Below are positions 1 through 9,285 of a stretch of DNA of 64,000 bases, piece by piece. This DNA is from Neobacillus bataviensis. Lineage in GTDB: Bacteria > Bacillota > Bacilli > Bacillales_B > DSM-18226. How positions within the stretch are numbered: the stretch's first letter is position 1; the number at the start of each line of letters is the position of its first letter. The DNA lies in the NCBI RefSeq assembly GCF_019969725.1, contig NZ_JAHXYW010000003.1, positions 186,001 through 250,000 on the forward strand, in the 5' to 3' direction. The position numbers were made by a program, and so were the translations under genes. The notes beneath the pieces are model-generated. The model saw only the letters and a program-made list of their open reading frames with translations, ran no database searches and was not told the origin of the DNA.

Positions 1-1032
1 CGGATTAAAAGAAATTAAGGAAACATAAAGGGATGGAAACACTAATGAGAAAACTAAAGCTAATATCCTTGCCATTCTGACAAAGCTGCCCATCAAAAAC
101 CTGGAAGAGTAATCCTCCGTTGTTTGATAAAATTGGTTAAACACAACAGGAACCATTAAGGCAAAGGGTGAACCATCCACAAGAATAGCCACCCTGCCTT
201 CGATTAAATTCGCCACTGTCCTATCGGGCCTTTCAGTACTTTGCGTTTGCGGAAATGGCGAAAAAGGATTATCCTCGATAAATTGTTCTAAATAGCCAAC
301 ATCCATAATCGCATCAATATCAATTTCAGATAATCTTTTTTCAACTTCCTTTATGACTGTCTCGTTAGCAATACCTTTTAAATAGCAATACGCTACAGTT
401 GATTTGGTAAGCCGACCTATATTCATTGTTTTTACTTGGAAATCTGCTGTAGGGAGTCGATATCTTAGTAAGGCAATATTCGTTGCTATATTTTCAATAA
501 ATCCTTCACGAGGACCCAAAATAACTTGTTCTGTTTCCGGCTGGGCAATGGATCGCTTTTCAATGCTCCTTGTTCCGATATGAATGGCTTCTTGAATACC
601 ATCGATGCAAATTACTGTTTCACCGCGCAACAGAACCTCAATTAATTTTTCAATATTAGATTCTATTCGTGCTTGACAATGATATAAAGCTTCATTAAGA
701 ATCAAATCAATTAATTGAAGGAGAGGCTTTTCTCTACCTAACAAATGTTCGGGGACATACATTAAGGGCTTTAATATATCAATATTGATAATTTCCATAT
801 TAACTAAATTAGGAAAATAGAAAACTGCCGCATGATATTGACCAAAAATTTTAAAATACTTTATATCAAGATCATCATTTTCTCCTAAAATTTCTTTGAT
901 TAATTCCTCTGTTTCTTTTAACGAACTCGTAGTTGGTGCGTCACTGTGCTCCTCTATTACTTTACTTGGGACCAGAGGTTTTGCTTTTATAGTGCTTAAT
1001 TTTCTTTTGTTAGTATTTCGAAATAAAGACAC
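1..1032 (-). CDS. GerA-family spore germinant receptor subunit A, 3' end beyond window
   Basis: This is the N-terminal 344 residues of a GerAA/GerKA-type subunit; full-length members have about 500 residues. It runs off the left edge with no stop. The family anchors nutrient germinant receptors in the spore inner membrane. Visible features are a charged N-terminal tail, the soluble domain, the family-typical stretch GRVAILVDGSPFA near residue 285, and the first hydrophobic segment at the window edge. The start is GTG at 1032; an in-frame stop lies six codons upstream (1050..1048) and a GGGTGGTGG ribosome site lies between. B and C subunits would be expected outside the window. Family assignment is strong; the germinant cannot be read from the sequence. 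Confidence 0.9.
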   Translation of the reverse strand, partial: MSLFRNTNKRKLSTIKAKPLVPSKVIEEHSDAPTTSSLKETEELIKEILGENDDLDIKYFKIFGQYHAAVFYFPNLVNMEIINIDILKPLMYVPEHLLGREKPLLQLIDLILNEALYHCQARIESNIEKLIEVLLRGETVICIDGIQEAIHIGTRSIEKRSIAQPETEQVILGPREGFIENIATNIALLRYRLPTADFQVKTMNIGRLTKSTVAYCYLKGIANETVIKEVEKRLSEIDIDAIMDVGYLEQFIEDNPFSPFPQTQSTERPDRTVANLIEGRVAILVDGSPFALMVPVVFNQFYQTTEDYSSRFLMGSFVRMARILALVFSLVFPSLYVSLISFNP

Positions 1033-1114
1033 ATCACCACCACCCTTTTATAACTTTTACCAATTTAATATAAATATTCCAATAAGGCATGCTGTTTTGG
1101 TGTGATTACATACA

Positions 1115-1149
1115 AAAAAGTGGTTCAGGTTATACTGAACCACTTTTTG
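1115..1149 (-). terminator. Intrinsic terminator after ilvA
   Basis: A 13-bp stem (AAGTGGTTCAG arms) with a short loop and T-run on the minus strand sits just past the ilvA stop. The flanking A/T tracts would also let it work in the other direction. Confidence 0.8.
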
Positions 1150-1161
1150 GCAGGATTATCG

Positions 1162-2427
1162 CTATACAAGCATTTGAAATAAGGTACTATCTTTGTTGAC
1201 TTCCCGATAAACGAATCCCTTTGTTTTGATCCGATCAATTAATGGATAGTAATCGTCTTTATCCTTTAACTCAATACCAACCAGAGCCGGGCCGGTTTCA
1301 CGATTATTCTTTTTCGTATATTCAAAATGGCTAATATCATCATTTGGACCTAGGACGTCTAATAAGAATTCACGTAATGCACCTGGCCGCTGCGGGAACT
1401 GGACAATAAAATAATGCTGCAGGCCTTCAAATAGCTTCGAACGCTCTTTAATTTCCTGCATTCTTCCGATATCATTGTTTCCGCCGCTGACGATACAAAC
1501 CACCGTTTTTCCTTTAATTTCATCTGCGTATGTATCTAAGGCCGCAACGGAAAGTGCTCCTGTTGGCTCAACGACAATCGCATTTTCGTTATAAAGAGTT
1601 AATAGGGTCGTACATACCTTTCCTTCTGGAACAACGATGATATCATCAACAATTTCTTTACAAATATTGAAGGTCTTGGTTCCTACTGTTTTAACCGCGG
1701 CACCATCAACAAATGGATCAATTTTTTCAAGTGAAGTTACTTCACCCTTTACGATTGATTCCTTCATTCCAGGTGCTCCTTCAGGCTCGACACCAATTAA
1801 ATGTGTCTCAGGAGAGATGTGCTTTAAATATGTTCCTACCCCGGCCATAAGCCCGCCGCCGCCGATTGCGCCGAATAGATAATCAACTTTTTCTGGACAA
1901 TCATTAAGAAGTTCAACCGCCACCGTACCTTGACCCGCGATGACGTCAAAGTCATCAAAAGGATGAATGAAGGTTCGGTTTTCAGCACGGCTGCATTCCA
2001 GCGCCTTTTCAGAAGCATCATCAAAGGTATCTCCAACTAATACAATTTCAACACTATCCCTGCCCCAGAATTTCACTGAGTTTACCTTTTGTTTAGGGGT
2101 TGTGGTTGGCATGAAAATTTTGCCGTTAATTTTTAATAGATGACAAGAGTAAGCCACTCCTTGGGCATGGTTGCCTGCACTTGCACAGATAATTCCGTTT
2201 TGCATTTCTTCAGGGCTTAGTTTTTTAATCCGATTATAGGCCCCGCGAATTTTAAAGGAACGGACACTTTGCATGTCTTCCCGTTTTAAATATACATTAC
2301 AGCCATACCGTTCAGATAATAAATGGTTAAATTGCAGAGGAGTTGGCGAAATCACGTCCCTAATCGTGTGACTTGCAATGATGATATCCTCTACATTCAG
2401 CGTTTTTTTATCTACTTGTTGACTCAT
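1162..2427 (-). CDS. ilvA: Threonine ammonia-lyase (threonine dehydratase)
   Basis: A PLP enzyme that converts L-threonine to 2-oxobutanoate and ammonia, the first committed step to isoleucine, in the cytoplasm. The PLP lysine lies in SFKIRGAYNR, the phosphate-binding glycine loop is GAIGGGGL, and the last ~90 residues form the ACT-like regulatory domain (QFPQRPGALREFL) for feedback control. Length is about 421 residues, matching Bacillus IlvA. I chose the ATG at 2427 because GAGGAGG sits directly upstream; the longer frame from a TTG at 2451 would place that Shine-Dalgarno inside the coding region. It is monocistronic, preceded by a T-box leader and followed by a terminator. Confidence 0.95.
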   Translation of the reverse strand: MSQQVDKKTLNVEDIIIASHTIRDVISPTPLQFNHLLSERYGCNVYLKREDMQSVRSFKIRGAYNRIKKLSPEEMQNGIICASAGNHAQGVAYSCHLLKINGKIFMPTTTPKQKVNSVKFWGRDSVEIVLVGDTFDDASEKALECSRAENRTFIHPFDDFDVIAGQGTVAVELLNDCPEKVDYLFGAIGGGGLMAGVGTYLKHISPETHLIGVEPEGAPGMKESIVKGEVTSLEKIDPFVDGAAVKTVGTKTFNICKEIVDDIIVVPEGKVCTTLLTLYNENAIVVEPTGALSVAALDTYADEIKGKTVVCIVSGGNNDIGRMQEIKERSKLFEGLQHYFIVQFPQRPGALREFLLDVLGPNDDISHFEYTKKNNRETGPALVGIELKDKDDYYPLIDRIKTKGFVYREVNKDSTLFQMLV

Positions 2428-2489
2428 TTCTCGGTTCCTCCTCATATTCAAACATCAATCTTTTCTCATCTGATGATGGTTTATACACA

Positions 2490-2785
2490 ACAAAAAACCC
2501 GTCCCATATGGATAGGGACGAGTTGTTCTCGCGTTACCACCCTACTTCCGCAGCAAATCTTTCGTTGCGGCTCTCGATAGACGTACAGCACTTTACTCTT
2601 AGCTTCTCGTACTTGTACGCATTCCAATATAACGGCGGAATTTGCCGGTATAGCTTACTGATTCCGTTCAGCTATACATCTCGGAGATGATCTTCAGAAG
2701 GTCCCTGCTATCGACTCCCACCACACGTCGACTCTCTAGGAAACAAGGAGCAATCTTACTCTTCTCGTCACTGATTTAAGATTAA
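2490..2785 (-). promoter_or_regulatory. T-box riboswitch (tRNA-sensing leader) of ilvA
   Basis: The minus strand carries the T-box core AGGGTGGTAACGCGAG at 2543..2528, a GA-rich stem I (AGAGAGTCGACG, then GGTGGGAGTCGAT) and a terminator. The specifier-loop region reads CTGAAGATCATCTC, so the likely specifier is AUC (isoleucine; the codon occurs twice in a row at 2691..2686). Uncharged tRNA-Ile binding would stabilise the antiterminator and switch ilvA on. The class assignment is secure. The exact specifier triplet is inferred from position, not from a computed fold. Confidence 0.92.
2491..2524 (-). terminator. T-box-controlled terminator of the ilvA leader
   Basis: CGTCCC/GGGACG stem with a loop containing CCATAT, followed by a T-run, directly downstream of the T-box sequence. 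This is the terminator half of the attenuator; the T-box region can form the competing antiterminator. Confidence 0.85.
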
Positions 2786-2794
2786 TTTTTTATT

Positions 2795-2823
2795 AGGTTA
2801 CCACCGAAAAAAAAACCTGTCAA
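2795..2823 (-). promoter_or_regulatory. SigA-type promoter of ilvA leader
   Basis: TTGACA (2823..2818), a 17-bp spacer, then TAACCT (2800..2795) on the minus strand. This would start transcription just upstream of the T-box leader. Confidence 0.7.
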
Positions 2824-2874
2824 TATTTTTTGACTATTTTTTATATTTAGACAATTTATAAAGCGCTTACATTT

Positions 2875-2912
2875 TAAAAAAGACATCTGTCCTCTACGGG
2901 AGGACAAATGTC
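2875..2912 (-). terminator. Intrinsic terminator after the amidohydrolase gene
   Basis: A 13-bp stem (GACATTTGTCCTC pairing with GAGGACAGATGTC, one mismatch) is followed by TTTTTT on the minus strand, 34 bp past the amidohydrolase stop. Confidence 0.8.
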
Positions 2913-2945
2913 CACGAATGGTGCCTGACACCATTGATGACACCA

Positions 2946-4541
2946 TTATTGGTATTTTATTTCGCCGTTTATGATGGTCATTTCGATCTCAGTTGTGAGG
3001 AGCTCATCTGGGTTTTCTAGTGTCATTAGGTTTTTGGAATAGACGGTCATGTCGGCCAGTTTGCCGCGTGAGATGGTTCCTTTTATATGTTCTTCATTGG
3101 TGGCGTAGGCTCCGCCTATTGTAAACAATTTAATTGCTTCCAACATAGATAACTTTTCATTCGCATTCCAGCCTTCATGTGTTTGTCCTGGAGCTCTCCG
3201 GGTTACGGCTGCATGGATACCAAGCAAAGGGTCAACAGGCTCTACTGGTGCATCAGATCCGCCGGCACATAAAACTCCTCCATTCAGTAACGTTTTCCAT
3301 GCATATAAATATTGCTCTCTTACTTCCCCTACTCTTTCTCGTACCCATGGATAGTCCCCAACGACAAATCTTGGCTGGATGTCTGCAATTCGACTCCTGT
3401 CAGCTAATCGCTGAACTAAATCCGGGCGAACCAGAGAGGTGTGAATGATGCGATCACGAAAACTCACGGATGGAAATTGGTCGAGTATGTCTAAAACATT
3501 TTCCAAAGCTTGGTCACCAATGGTATGAACAGCAATAGGCATAGAGAAATCACGAGCCTTTTTGACAATTTCATATAAAGCTTCTTGGGATAGCATCGCA
3601 TCTCCGAATTGGCTCGGATCATCCTGATACGGCTCTGAAAGCAGCGCTGTTCTCCGGCCGAAAGCCCCATCAGCAAAAATTTTGATAGCGCCTATTTGGA
3701 GCCTCTCATTACCAAAACCAGCATGCATTTCTCTTTCTTTCAATTGTTTTAGAAAAGGATAATCAATGAGGAGATTGCTCCGTAAACCAACTTGCTCCTG
3801 ATTCAATAATTCATCATACAATCGATACGTTTGATCAAGCCCGCCTAAATAAGCAGGGTCATTGGTATGTACACTTGTTAGCCCCTTCGAAATGGCAAAA
3901 TTCATGGCATTTCGCAATCCACTTTTTAATTCCTCATAACTTTTATCTGGAATGTTTTTCGTCACTAGCTTGGAAGCAGATTCCAACAGAAGACCATTCG
4001 GCTTTTTCGAAACTGGATCTATGACTACGGTTCCACCAACCGGCACTTCAACAGAAGGATGGTACCCGCTCATTTCTAAGGCTTTGCTATTCACCAAAAA
4101 TGCATGGGTACATATTCGCTTTAGGTAAATGGGACAATGCGGGGCAACATAATCCAGCTCCGCGATGGTCGGAATGGTGCCCTCAGTGAAAAGATTTTCA
4201 TCCCAGCCCATACCAACAAGCCAGGTCCCTGGAGGAACGGTTTCCGCCCGATCCTCAATCTTCCTAAGCATTTCGCTTTTGGACTTCACTCCTGTTAAAT
4301 TGAGGTCTAAAAGATTAAAAGCAACACCTGAAAGATGTAAATGGCTGTCAATCAGACCTGGAGTAACCGTTCTGCCCTGTAAATCAATAATTTCAGCATC
4401 GTCTCTTCCCCATTGAAGCACCATATCGCTATGGTTTCCTAAATCAATAATTCTGCCATTCTCAGCCACAACTGCTTCTACTAATGGCAAATTCGAATCA
4501 AGCGTATAGATTTTTCCGTTAGTAAAAATTGACTTTGTCAT
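2946..4541 (-). CDS. YtcJ-like amidohydrolase (Amidohydrolase_3 family)
   Basis: A 531-residue metal-dependent hydrolase of the amidohydrolase superfamily, probably cytoplasmic with no signal peptide. The N-terminal composite-domain strand (FTNGKIYTLDS) leads into the metal-binding motif DSHLHL near residue 65. AVHTIGDQAL near residue 340 carries a further metal-ligand histidine, and GGSDAPVEP near 430 carries the catalytic Asp region. This family acts on exocyclic amide or carbamate bonds, but individual substrates are rarely known. It lies downstream of the peptide importer, behind that operon's terminator. The start has a GGGGG ribosome site. Substrate is unknown; a role in breaking down imported amides is inference from position. 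Confidence 0.85.
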   Translation of the reverse strand: MTKSIFTNGKIYTLDSNLPLVEAVVAENGRIIDLGNHSDMVLQWGRDDAEIIDLQGRTVTPGLIDSHLHLSGVAFNLLDLNLTGVKSKSEMLRKIEDRAETVPPGTWLVGMGWDENLFTEGTIPTIAELDYVAPHCPIYLKRICTHAFLVNSKALEMSGYHPSVEVPVGGTVVIDPVSKKPNGLLLESASKLVTKNIPDKSYEELKSGLRNAMNFAISKGLTSVHTNDPAYLGGLDQTYRLYDELLNQEQVGLRSNLLIDYPFLKQLKEREMHAGFGNERLQIGAIKIFADGAFGRRTALLSEPYQDDPSQFGDAMLSQEALYEIVKKARDFSMPIAVHTIGDQALENVLDILDQFPSVSFRDRIIHTSLVRPDLVQRLADRSRIADIQPRFVVGDYPWVRERVGEVREQYLYAWKTLLNGGVLCAGGSDAPVEPVDPLLGIHAAVTRRAPGQTHEGWNANEKLSMLEAIKLFTIGGAYATNEEHIKGTISRGKLADMTVYSKNLMTLENPDELLTTEIEMTIINGEIKYQ

Positions 4542-4645
4542 AAACCGTTCCCCCTAGCCTTAAAAATTGTTTGAACTATTTCTTCTATATATAATACCAA
4601 AGATGATAGATTACTCGACAACTTCATTTAAAATATAGTTAAACT

Positions 4646-4686
4646 AAAAAAGAGACCACATTCATTTAGGGAAGTAGTCTCTTTTT
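4646..4686 (-). terminator. Terminator of the peptide importer operon
   Basis: An AAAAGAGAC/GTCTCTTTT stem with flanking A and T tracts, eight bases past the substrate-binding-protein stop. Confidence 0.85.
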
Positions 4687-4693
4687 AATGCTA

Positions 4694-6328
4694 TTATTTT
4701 TGTACTACCCAATCTTGAACATTATAAAACATACCAAATTGTTTTGGTAAACCTACTTTTACCTTTTTAGATACGGCTCCCATCAGGTAATCGGAATAAA
4801 GTGAAATGGTAGGCAGATCTTCATGTAAAATTTCTTGAACTTTATTGTAAATGACTCTGCGATTTTCAGGGTTTGGTTCTAATTTTCCTTTATTCAACAA
4901 TTCATCTACCTCTGGATTACTATAACCCGCAAAGTTATAAGGTCCGCCTGTTCCATAGAAGGCACTTACATCAGGATCCACTTGATAAGGTATTCCAAGG
5001 AACATTAAATCAAAATCATGTTTTGCTCCTTTTTGCATATGTGTAGGGAAATCAAACTTTTGGATTTGAACATTTAAGCCGACTGCTTTTAAATTTTCAG
5101 CAATAATAACAGCTGATTGTTCACGAACCTGGTTGCCAATTGGAACATTGACGCGAATTGGCTTACTCTTATCCCAGCCTGATTCCTCAATAAGCTGCTT
5201 AGCTTTCTCGGGATCATATTCATAGTTCTTAATATCTTTATCAAAATAAGGGTGCAGTTTTGTATACGGCCCATCAATGATCTCAGCTTTCCCTTTTAGC
5301 AGCTTCTCAACAATTTGAGGTCGGTTAATCGCATAGGCAATAGCTTGACGCATCTTCGGATCAGTAAACGTTTTAGTATTCATGTAGATTTCTTGATAAT
5401 CATAGCCCTTGCCGTCTACAGCCTCGACATTAGCCATATTTTTCACCTTTTCAACATCTTGGATGGCAATAGCTCCAGTGGATGGGTAATTCAAATGAAT
5501 TTCACCCGTTTGCAGCTGTGCAGTCAAATTGGCTTGTGGCACAACTTTAAAGAAAAGCTTTTCGGTCTTTGGTGCCCCGCGGTAATATTCAGGGTTCGCC
5601 TTATATTCCACTTGAGTTTCCCCTTTGAAATTTACAAGTGTATAAGCACCATCTGATACAGTCGGCTTCAGCATAAATGGATCTTGATGAAGCTTGGCAG
5701 GATCTTTATCTTTTAGGATATGGCTTGGAATGGTTCGGATATTAATTAAGTTTCCTTTAATATAGTTAGGGTCAGTCGGTTTTTTTGTATGAATGATAAA
5801 TGTTTTATCATCGACGATTTCGATCCCTTTTACCGTTTTTTCCCCTTTTGGCAGCTGCCCATTTTCATCTAAACCTTCAATGATATTAAGAGTTTTTAGG
5901 CCAACGCTTTGAACAGCAGGATTTGCTAATGTGTCAAAGGTGAATTTAACATCCTCTGTTGTAACAGGCTTCCCATCCGTCCAATTTGCTTTTGAATTAA
6001 GTTTAATTGTAAAGGCTTGATTATCCTTTGTTTCAAAGCTTTCTGCTAACTTAAATTGGAATTCCATATTTTCGTTTAGTTCAAAGAAAGGGTCGAATAA
6101 AATCGATGATAGAGTCATAGCTCCTAAATCACGCGCGTTAATCGGATTAAGTGTACCTATGGCGTTTGAAACACCCACAACAATGGTATCACTCAAACTT
6201 GCAGATGTATTCCCCTTTCCTTTGTCCTTTGTTGAAGACGATGTTTCATTTGCACCAGAACATGCACTTAATAATAGCAGCAAAGCAATGGAAAAAATGG
6301 TTAAAAACTTTACCTTCCCTTTTCTCAT
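4694..6328 (-). CDS. Oligopeptide/dipeptide ABC transporter substrate-binding lipoprotein
   Basis: A 544-residue family 5 extracellular solute-binding protein (OppA/DppE type), anchored outside the membrane. A signal peptide of about 22 residues ends in a lipobox, LLSAC, with the lipidated cysteine at residue 23, followed by a Ser/Thr/Lys linker. Family hallmarks are the AESFETKDNQAFTIKL region and the WTDGKPVTTEDVKFTF motif. It is the last gene of the D-F-B-C-A operon and would deliver peptides to the two permeases. A nickel or opine ligand cannot be excluded, but the neighbouring amidohydrolases favour a peptide or N-acyl amino acid. Confidence 0.92.
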   Translation of the reverse strand: MRKGKVKFLTIFSIALLLLLSACSGANETSSSTKDKGKGNTSASLSDTIVVGVSNAIGTLNPINARDLGAMTLSSILFDPFFELNENMEFQFKLAESFETKDNQAFTIKLNSKANWTDGKPVTTEDVKFTFDTLANPAVQSVGLKTLNIIEGLDENGQLPKGEKTVKGIEIVDDKTFIIHTKKPTDPNYIKGNLINIRTIPSHILKDKDPAKLHQDPFMLKPTVSDGAYTLVNFKGETQVEYKANPEYYRGAPKTEKLFFKVVPQANLTAQLQTGEIHLNYPSTGAIAIQDVEKVKNMANVEAVDGKGYDYQEIYMNTKTFTDPKMRQAIAYAINRPQIVEKLLKGKAEIIDGPYTKLHPYFDKDIKNYEYDPEKAKQLIEESGWDKSKPIRVNVPIGNQVREQSAVIIAENLKAVGLNVQIQKFDFPTHMQKGAKHDFDLMFLGIPYQVDPDVSAFYGTGGPYNFAGYSNPEVDELLNKGKLEPNPENRRVIYNKVQEILHEDLPTISLYSDYLMGAVSKKVKVGLPKQFGMFYNVQDWVVQK

Positions 6329-6376
6329 CTCTGTCCCTCTTTTCCTTATAAAATATTAGATTAGCTTTTTACAAAA

Positions 6377-7294
6377 CTATTTCAATGTTTTCGGATCAAG
6401 TGCATCTCGCAGCCCGTCTCCGATAAAATTGATGGCTAAAACAACAAGAACAATCATAACCCCTGGTGGAACCCAAAGCCATGGCTGCGAGGTTAATACC
6501 GTTAAGGATTGGGCATCTGTCAGCATATTTCCCCAGCTCGCTGTCGGCGGCTGTACCCCCATACCTAGAAAACTAAGCGAAGCTTCAACAATGATGGCTG
6601 CCGCAATTCCAAAGGTAGCCTGGACAAGAATAGGTGCAATCGCATTCGGCAATATATGCTGAAATAAAATCCTTGGAGTACTTAACCCAAGCACCACTCC
6701 AGATTTCACAAAATCAACATGCTTTAACGAAAGGACGCTGCCGCGGACAAGTCTGGCAACGGAAGGCCAGCCTAGAAGTCCCAATATCCAGATAATATTT
6801 AACAAATTAGGTCCCAAAATACTGACGACTACAAGGATTAACATCAGGCTTGGGAATGACATAAAGACATCGGTTAAGCGCATTAACACGATATCCACCC
6901 ATCCTCCAAAGTAGCCTGAAACCGCCCCGACAATCGTACCTATGATACTATAAATCAAAACGGCACCAAGACCGACTATCATCGATACGCGGGAAGCATA
7001 GATTAAGCGGGTAAAAAGATCCCGTCCAACTTGATCGGTGCCTAACCAGTGCTCCGGTGACGGCGGTGCTGAAAATTCATCATAAACCTGAAAGGGTTCC
7101 TTTGGTGCAATCCAAGGAGCAAAAATAGCAACGAGAATAATGAAAAGCATAAAAATACTCCCTGCCACCGCTAATCGATGCTTCATAAAGCGTTTTACGA
7201 TAAGCTGTAAAGGTGTTTCCTCCTTCCCAAGCTCTTTATTGGAAATGGGTGGTATTTCCACTTCATTTTTGATACCAGTTTCCAGTATCGGCAT
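6377..7294 (-). CDS. Peptide ABC transporter permease, DppC/OppC type
   Basis: A 305-residue inner-membrane permease with the N-terminal OppC-type extension and about six membrane segments. The EAA-type loop is seen around VEASLSFLGMGVQPPTASWG, and the DQVGRDLFTRL segment is typical of DppC/OppC proteins. It pairs with the DppB-like permease 17 bp upstream to form the channel. The start ATG follows GGAGGGA. Confidence 0.93.
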   Translation of the reverse strand: MPILETGIKNEVEIPPISNKELGKEETPLQLIVKRFMKHRLAVAGSIFMLFIILVAIFAPWIAPKEPFQVYDEFSAPPSPEHWLGTDQVGRDLFTRLIYASRVSMIVGLGAVLIYSIIGTIVGAVSGYFGGWVDIVLMRLTDVFMSFPSLMLILVVVSILGPNLLNIIWILGLLGWPSVARLVRGSVLSLKHVDFVKSGVVLGLSTPRILFQHILPNAIAPILVQATFGIAAAIIVEASLSFLGMGVQPPTASWGNMLTDAQSLTVLTSQPWLWVPPGVMIVLVVLAINFIGDGLRDALDPKTLK

Positions 7295-7311
7295 AAACGA
7301 TCCCTCCTCTC

Positions 7312-8262
7312 CTACTTATATTTAATCCGTGGATCCACAAACGAATAGAGAATGTCCGTAAATAGGTTTGCAAATAAAACCATAAAAGCTGTTAAAAGAT
7401 TGAGCGCCATCAGAGTTGGATAATCCCTTGACATGATGGATTGGATGGTAAGCTGTCCCATTCCCGGCCACTGAAAGACCTGTTCTGTAATAACCGCCCC
7501 GCCTAGTAAAAAAGGAATTTCAAGACCGATAATTGTGATAATCGGAATGAGTGCATTTTTTAAAGCATGTTTATTGGTGATGACGATTTCTTTTAATCCC
7601 TTAGCCCTGGCAGTCCGCAAATAATCCTGTCCCAGTACCTCTAGGAGACTTGCCCTGACATAGCGGACGTATTGTCCGGCAATTCCGACCGCAAGAACCA
7701 TAACCGGTAGGATGAGATGCTTGATCTTGTCGAAGAAATCATCTTCACTTCCGAGGGTCGACATTCCTCCTGCAGGAAGCCATTGTAATTGTACGGCGAA
7801 AATATAAATAAGACCTAAGCCAAGGAAAAAATGCGGGATGGATATCCCGAAAAAGGAAGTGCCTGTCGCCAAATAATCAAGTTTGCTATATTGCTTTACC
7901 GCACTCATAATTCCGATTGGCAGCGCAATGATTAATCCTACGATAAGGGCAAGAAACGTTAATTGAAAAGTAGGGCCAATCCTTTCTAAGATCACTTTCG
8001 AAACAGGTTCATAGGTAGAAAACGAGTAGCCTAAATTGCCCTGCACCAGATTACCGAGCCAATGGAAAAATTGAACCCATAAAGGGTCATTCAAGCCTAA
8101 TTGTTCTTTCCGTAAATTGAGAAGCTCCTGTGAAGTGTTGGGGTCAACATACATATCAACCGGGTTCCCGGGAGCCATATTAATAATGATAAAGTTGACA
8201 ATCGTTACCCCAAATAAGACTGGAATAGCAATTAATAGCCTGCGAATAATATATGGAACCAA
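7312..8262 (-). CDS. Peptide ABC transporter permease, DppB/OppB type
   Basis: A 316-residue permease with the DppB-typical N-terminus (RRLLIAIPVLFGVTIVNFII) and the conserved SLLEVLGQDYLRTARAKGL coupling loop that contacts the ATPase. Six membrane segments are evident. The start codon is TTG at 8262, chosen because AAGGAGGGGG lies five to six bases upstream. It is the third gene of the importer operon. Confidence 0.93.
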   Translation of the reverse strand: MVPYIIRRLLIAIPVLFGVTIVNFIIINMAPGNPVDMYVDPNTSQELLNLRKEQLGLNDPLWVQFFHWLGNLVQGNLGYSFSTYEPVSKVILERIGPTFQLTFLALIVGLIIALPIGIMSAVKQYSKLDYLATGTSFFGISIPHFFLGLGLIYIFAVQLQWLPAGGMSTLGSEDDFFDKIKHLILPVMVLAVGIAGQYVRYVRASLLEVLGQDYLRTARAKGLKEIVITNKHALKNALIPIITIIGLEIPFLLGGAVITEQVFQWPGMGQLTIQSIMSRDYPTLMALNLLTAFMVLFANLFTDILYSFVDPRIKYK

Positions 8263-8292
8263 ATTTGCCCCCTCCTTCTAAAACGTATCTTC

Positions 8293-9285
8293 TTACGCTT
8301 CATTAATGGCAAAGCATGCAACGCCATGTTCCTTCCCTTTAAGAACCGGACTTTGCTCCCGGCAAATCGCTGTTGCGATTGGGCACCGTGTATGAAAGCT
8401 GCATCCGCTCGGCGGATTGGCTGGGCTTGGCACATCGCCTGGTATGATGATTCTTTCTTTCGATCTTAGTTCAGGGTTCGGAATAGGATAGGAGCTTAAT
8501 AATGCCTTTGTATAAGGATGCTTAGGATTGCGAAAAATTTCTTCCGTTTTCGCTACTTCAACGATTTTCCCTAAATACATGACGGCAATTCGGTCACTGA
8601 TGTATTTCACGGCACCTAATCCATGGGCAATAAATAAATAGGTCAGGTTAAATTCCTTTTGCAAATCCTTTAAAAGGTTTAGTATTTGAGCCTGAATCGA
8701 AACATCCAAAGCAGAAACGGGTTCATCACAAATGATCAATTTTGGATTAAGAGATAAGGCTCTGGCAATTCCAATCCGCTGCCTTTGACCGCCGGAAAAT
8801 TCATGCGGATAACGACTTTTATAGCTTTTAGGTAATCCGACCAATTCAAGAAGTTCATCCACTCGTTTATGGAGGTTTTCTTTTTCCACTACTCGATGAA
8901 TTTTCATCGGTTCCTCTAATAGATCCTTGATTCGCTTCCTGGGATTTAAAGAAGAATAGGGATCTTGAAAAATAATTTGCAGGTCCCTGCGAATACTTTT
9001 CATCGTTTCACTATTTGCTTTCGTAATTTCCTGCTCCTGAAAGAACACTTTACCCTCGGATGCATTTTCAAGCCTTACAAGTGTTTTCCCAATGGTTGAT
9101 TTACCACAGCCAGATTCCCCTACCAATCCAAGTGTTTCACCGGATTGAATGAAAAAATCCACCCCATCCACTGCTTTCACATGTCCAACCGTTCTAGAAA
9201 GGATCCCTTTTTTAATAGGATAATAGGTTTTTAATTTTTCTACTCTTAATAGAGGATTCGTTCCCTTTTCCATCGTGATGTTCAT
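8293..9285 (-). CDS. Peptide ABC transporter ATPase, DppF/OppF type
   Basis: A cytoplasmic ATPase of about 330 residues. It has Walker A (GESGCGKST), the ABC signature (SGGQRQRIGIARAL), Walker B (KLIICDEPVSALD), and the C-terminal oligopeptide-transporter region with its cysteine cluster (CSFHTRCPIATAIC). I chose the ATG at 9285: it overlaps the upstream ATPase stop as ATGA and has AGGAGG seven to eight bases ahead. The longer frame starting at 9351 would overlap the upstream gene by 70 bases. Confidence 0.92.
   Translation of the reverse strand: MNITMEKGTNPLLRVEKLKTYYPIKKGILSRTVGHVKAVDGVDFFIQSGETLGLVGESGCGKSTIGKTLVRLENASEGKVFFQEQEITKANSETMKSIRRDLQIIFQDPYSSLNPRKRIKDLLEEPMKIHRVVEKENLHKRVDELLELVGLPKSYKSRYPHEFSGGQRQRIGIARALSLNPKLIICDEPVSALDVSIQAQILNLLKDLQKEFNLTYLFIAHGLGAVKYISDRIAVMYLGKIVEVAKTEEIFRNPKHPYTKALLSSYPIPNPELRSKERIIIPGDVPSPANPPSGCSFHTRCPIATAICREQSPVLKGKEHGVACFAINEA

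Noticed and set aside
2862..2880. TGTAAGCGCTTTAT as a catabolite-response (cre) site for ilvA
   Set aside because: 12 of 14 positions fit but the last two fail, and its place about 40 bp upstream of the -35 is not typical for repression.
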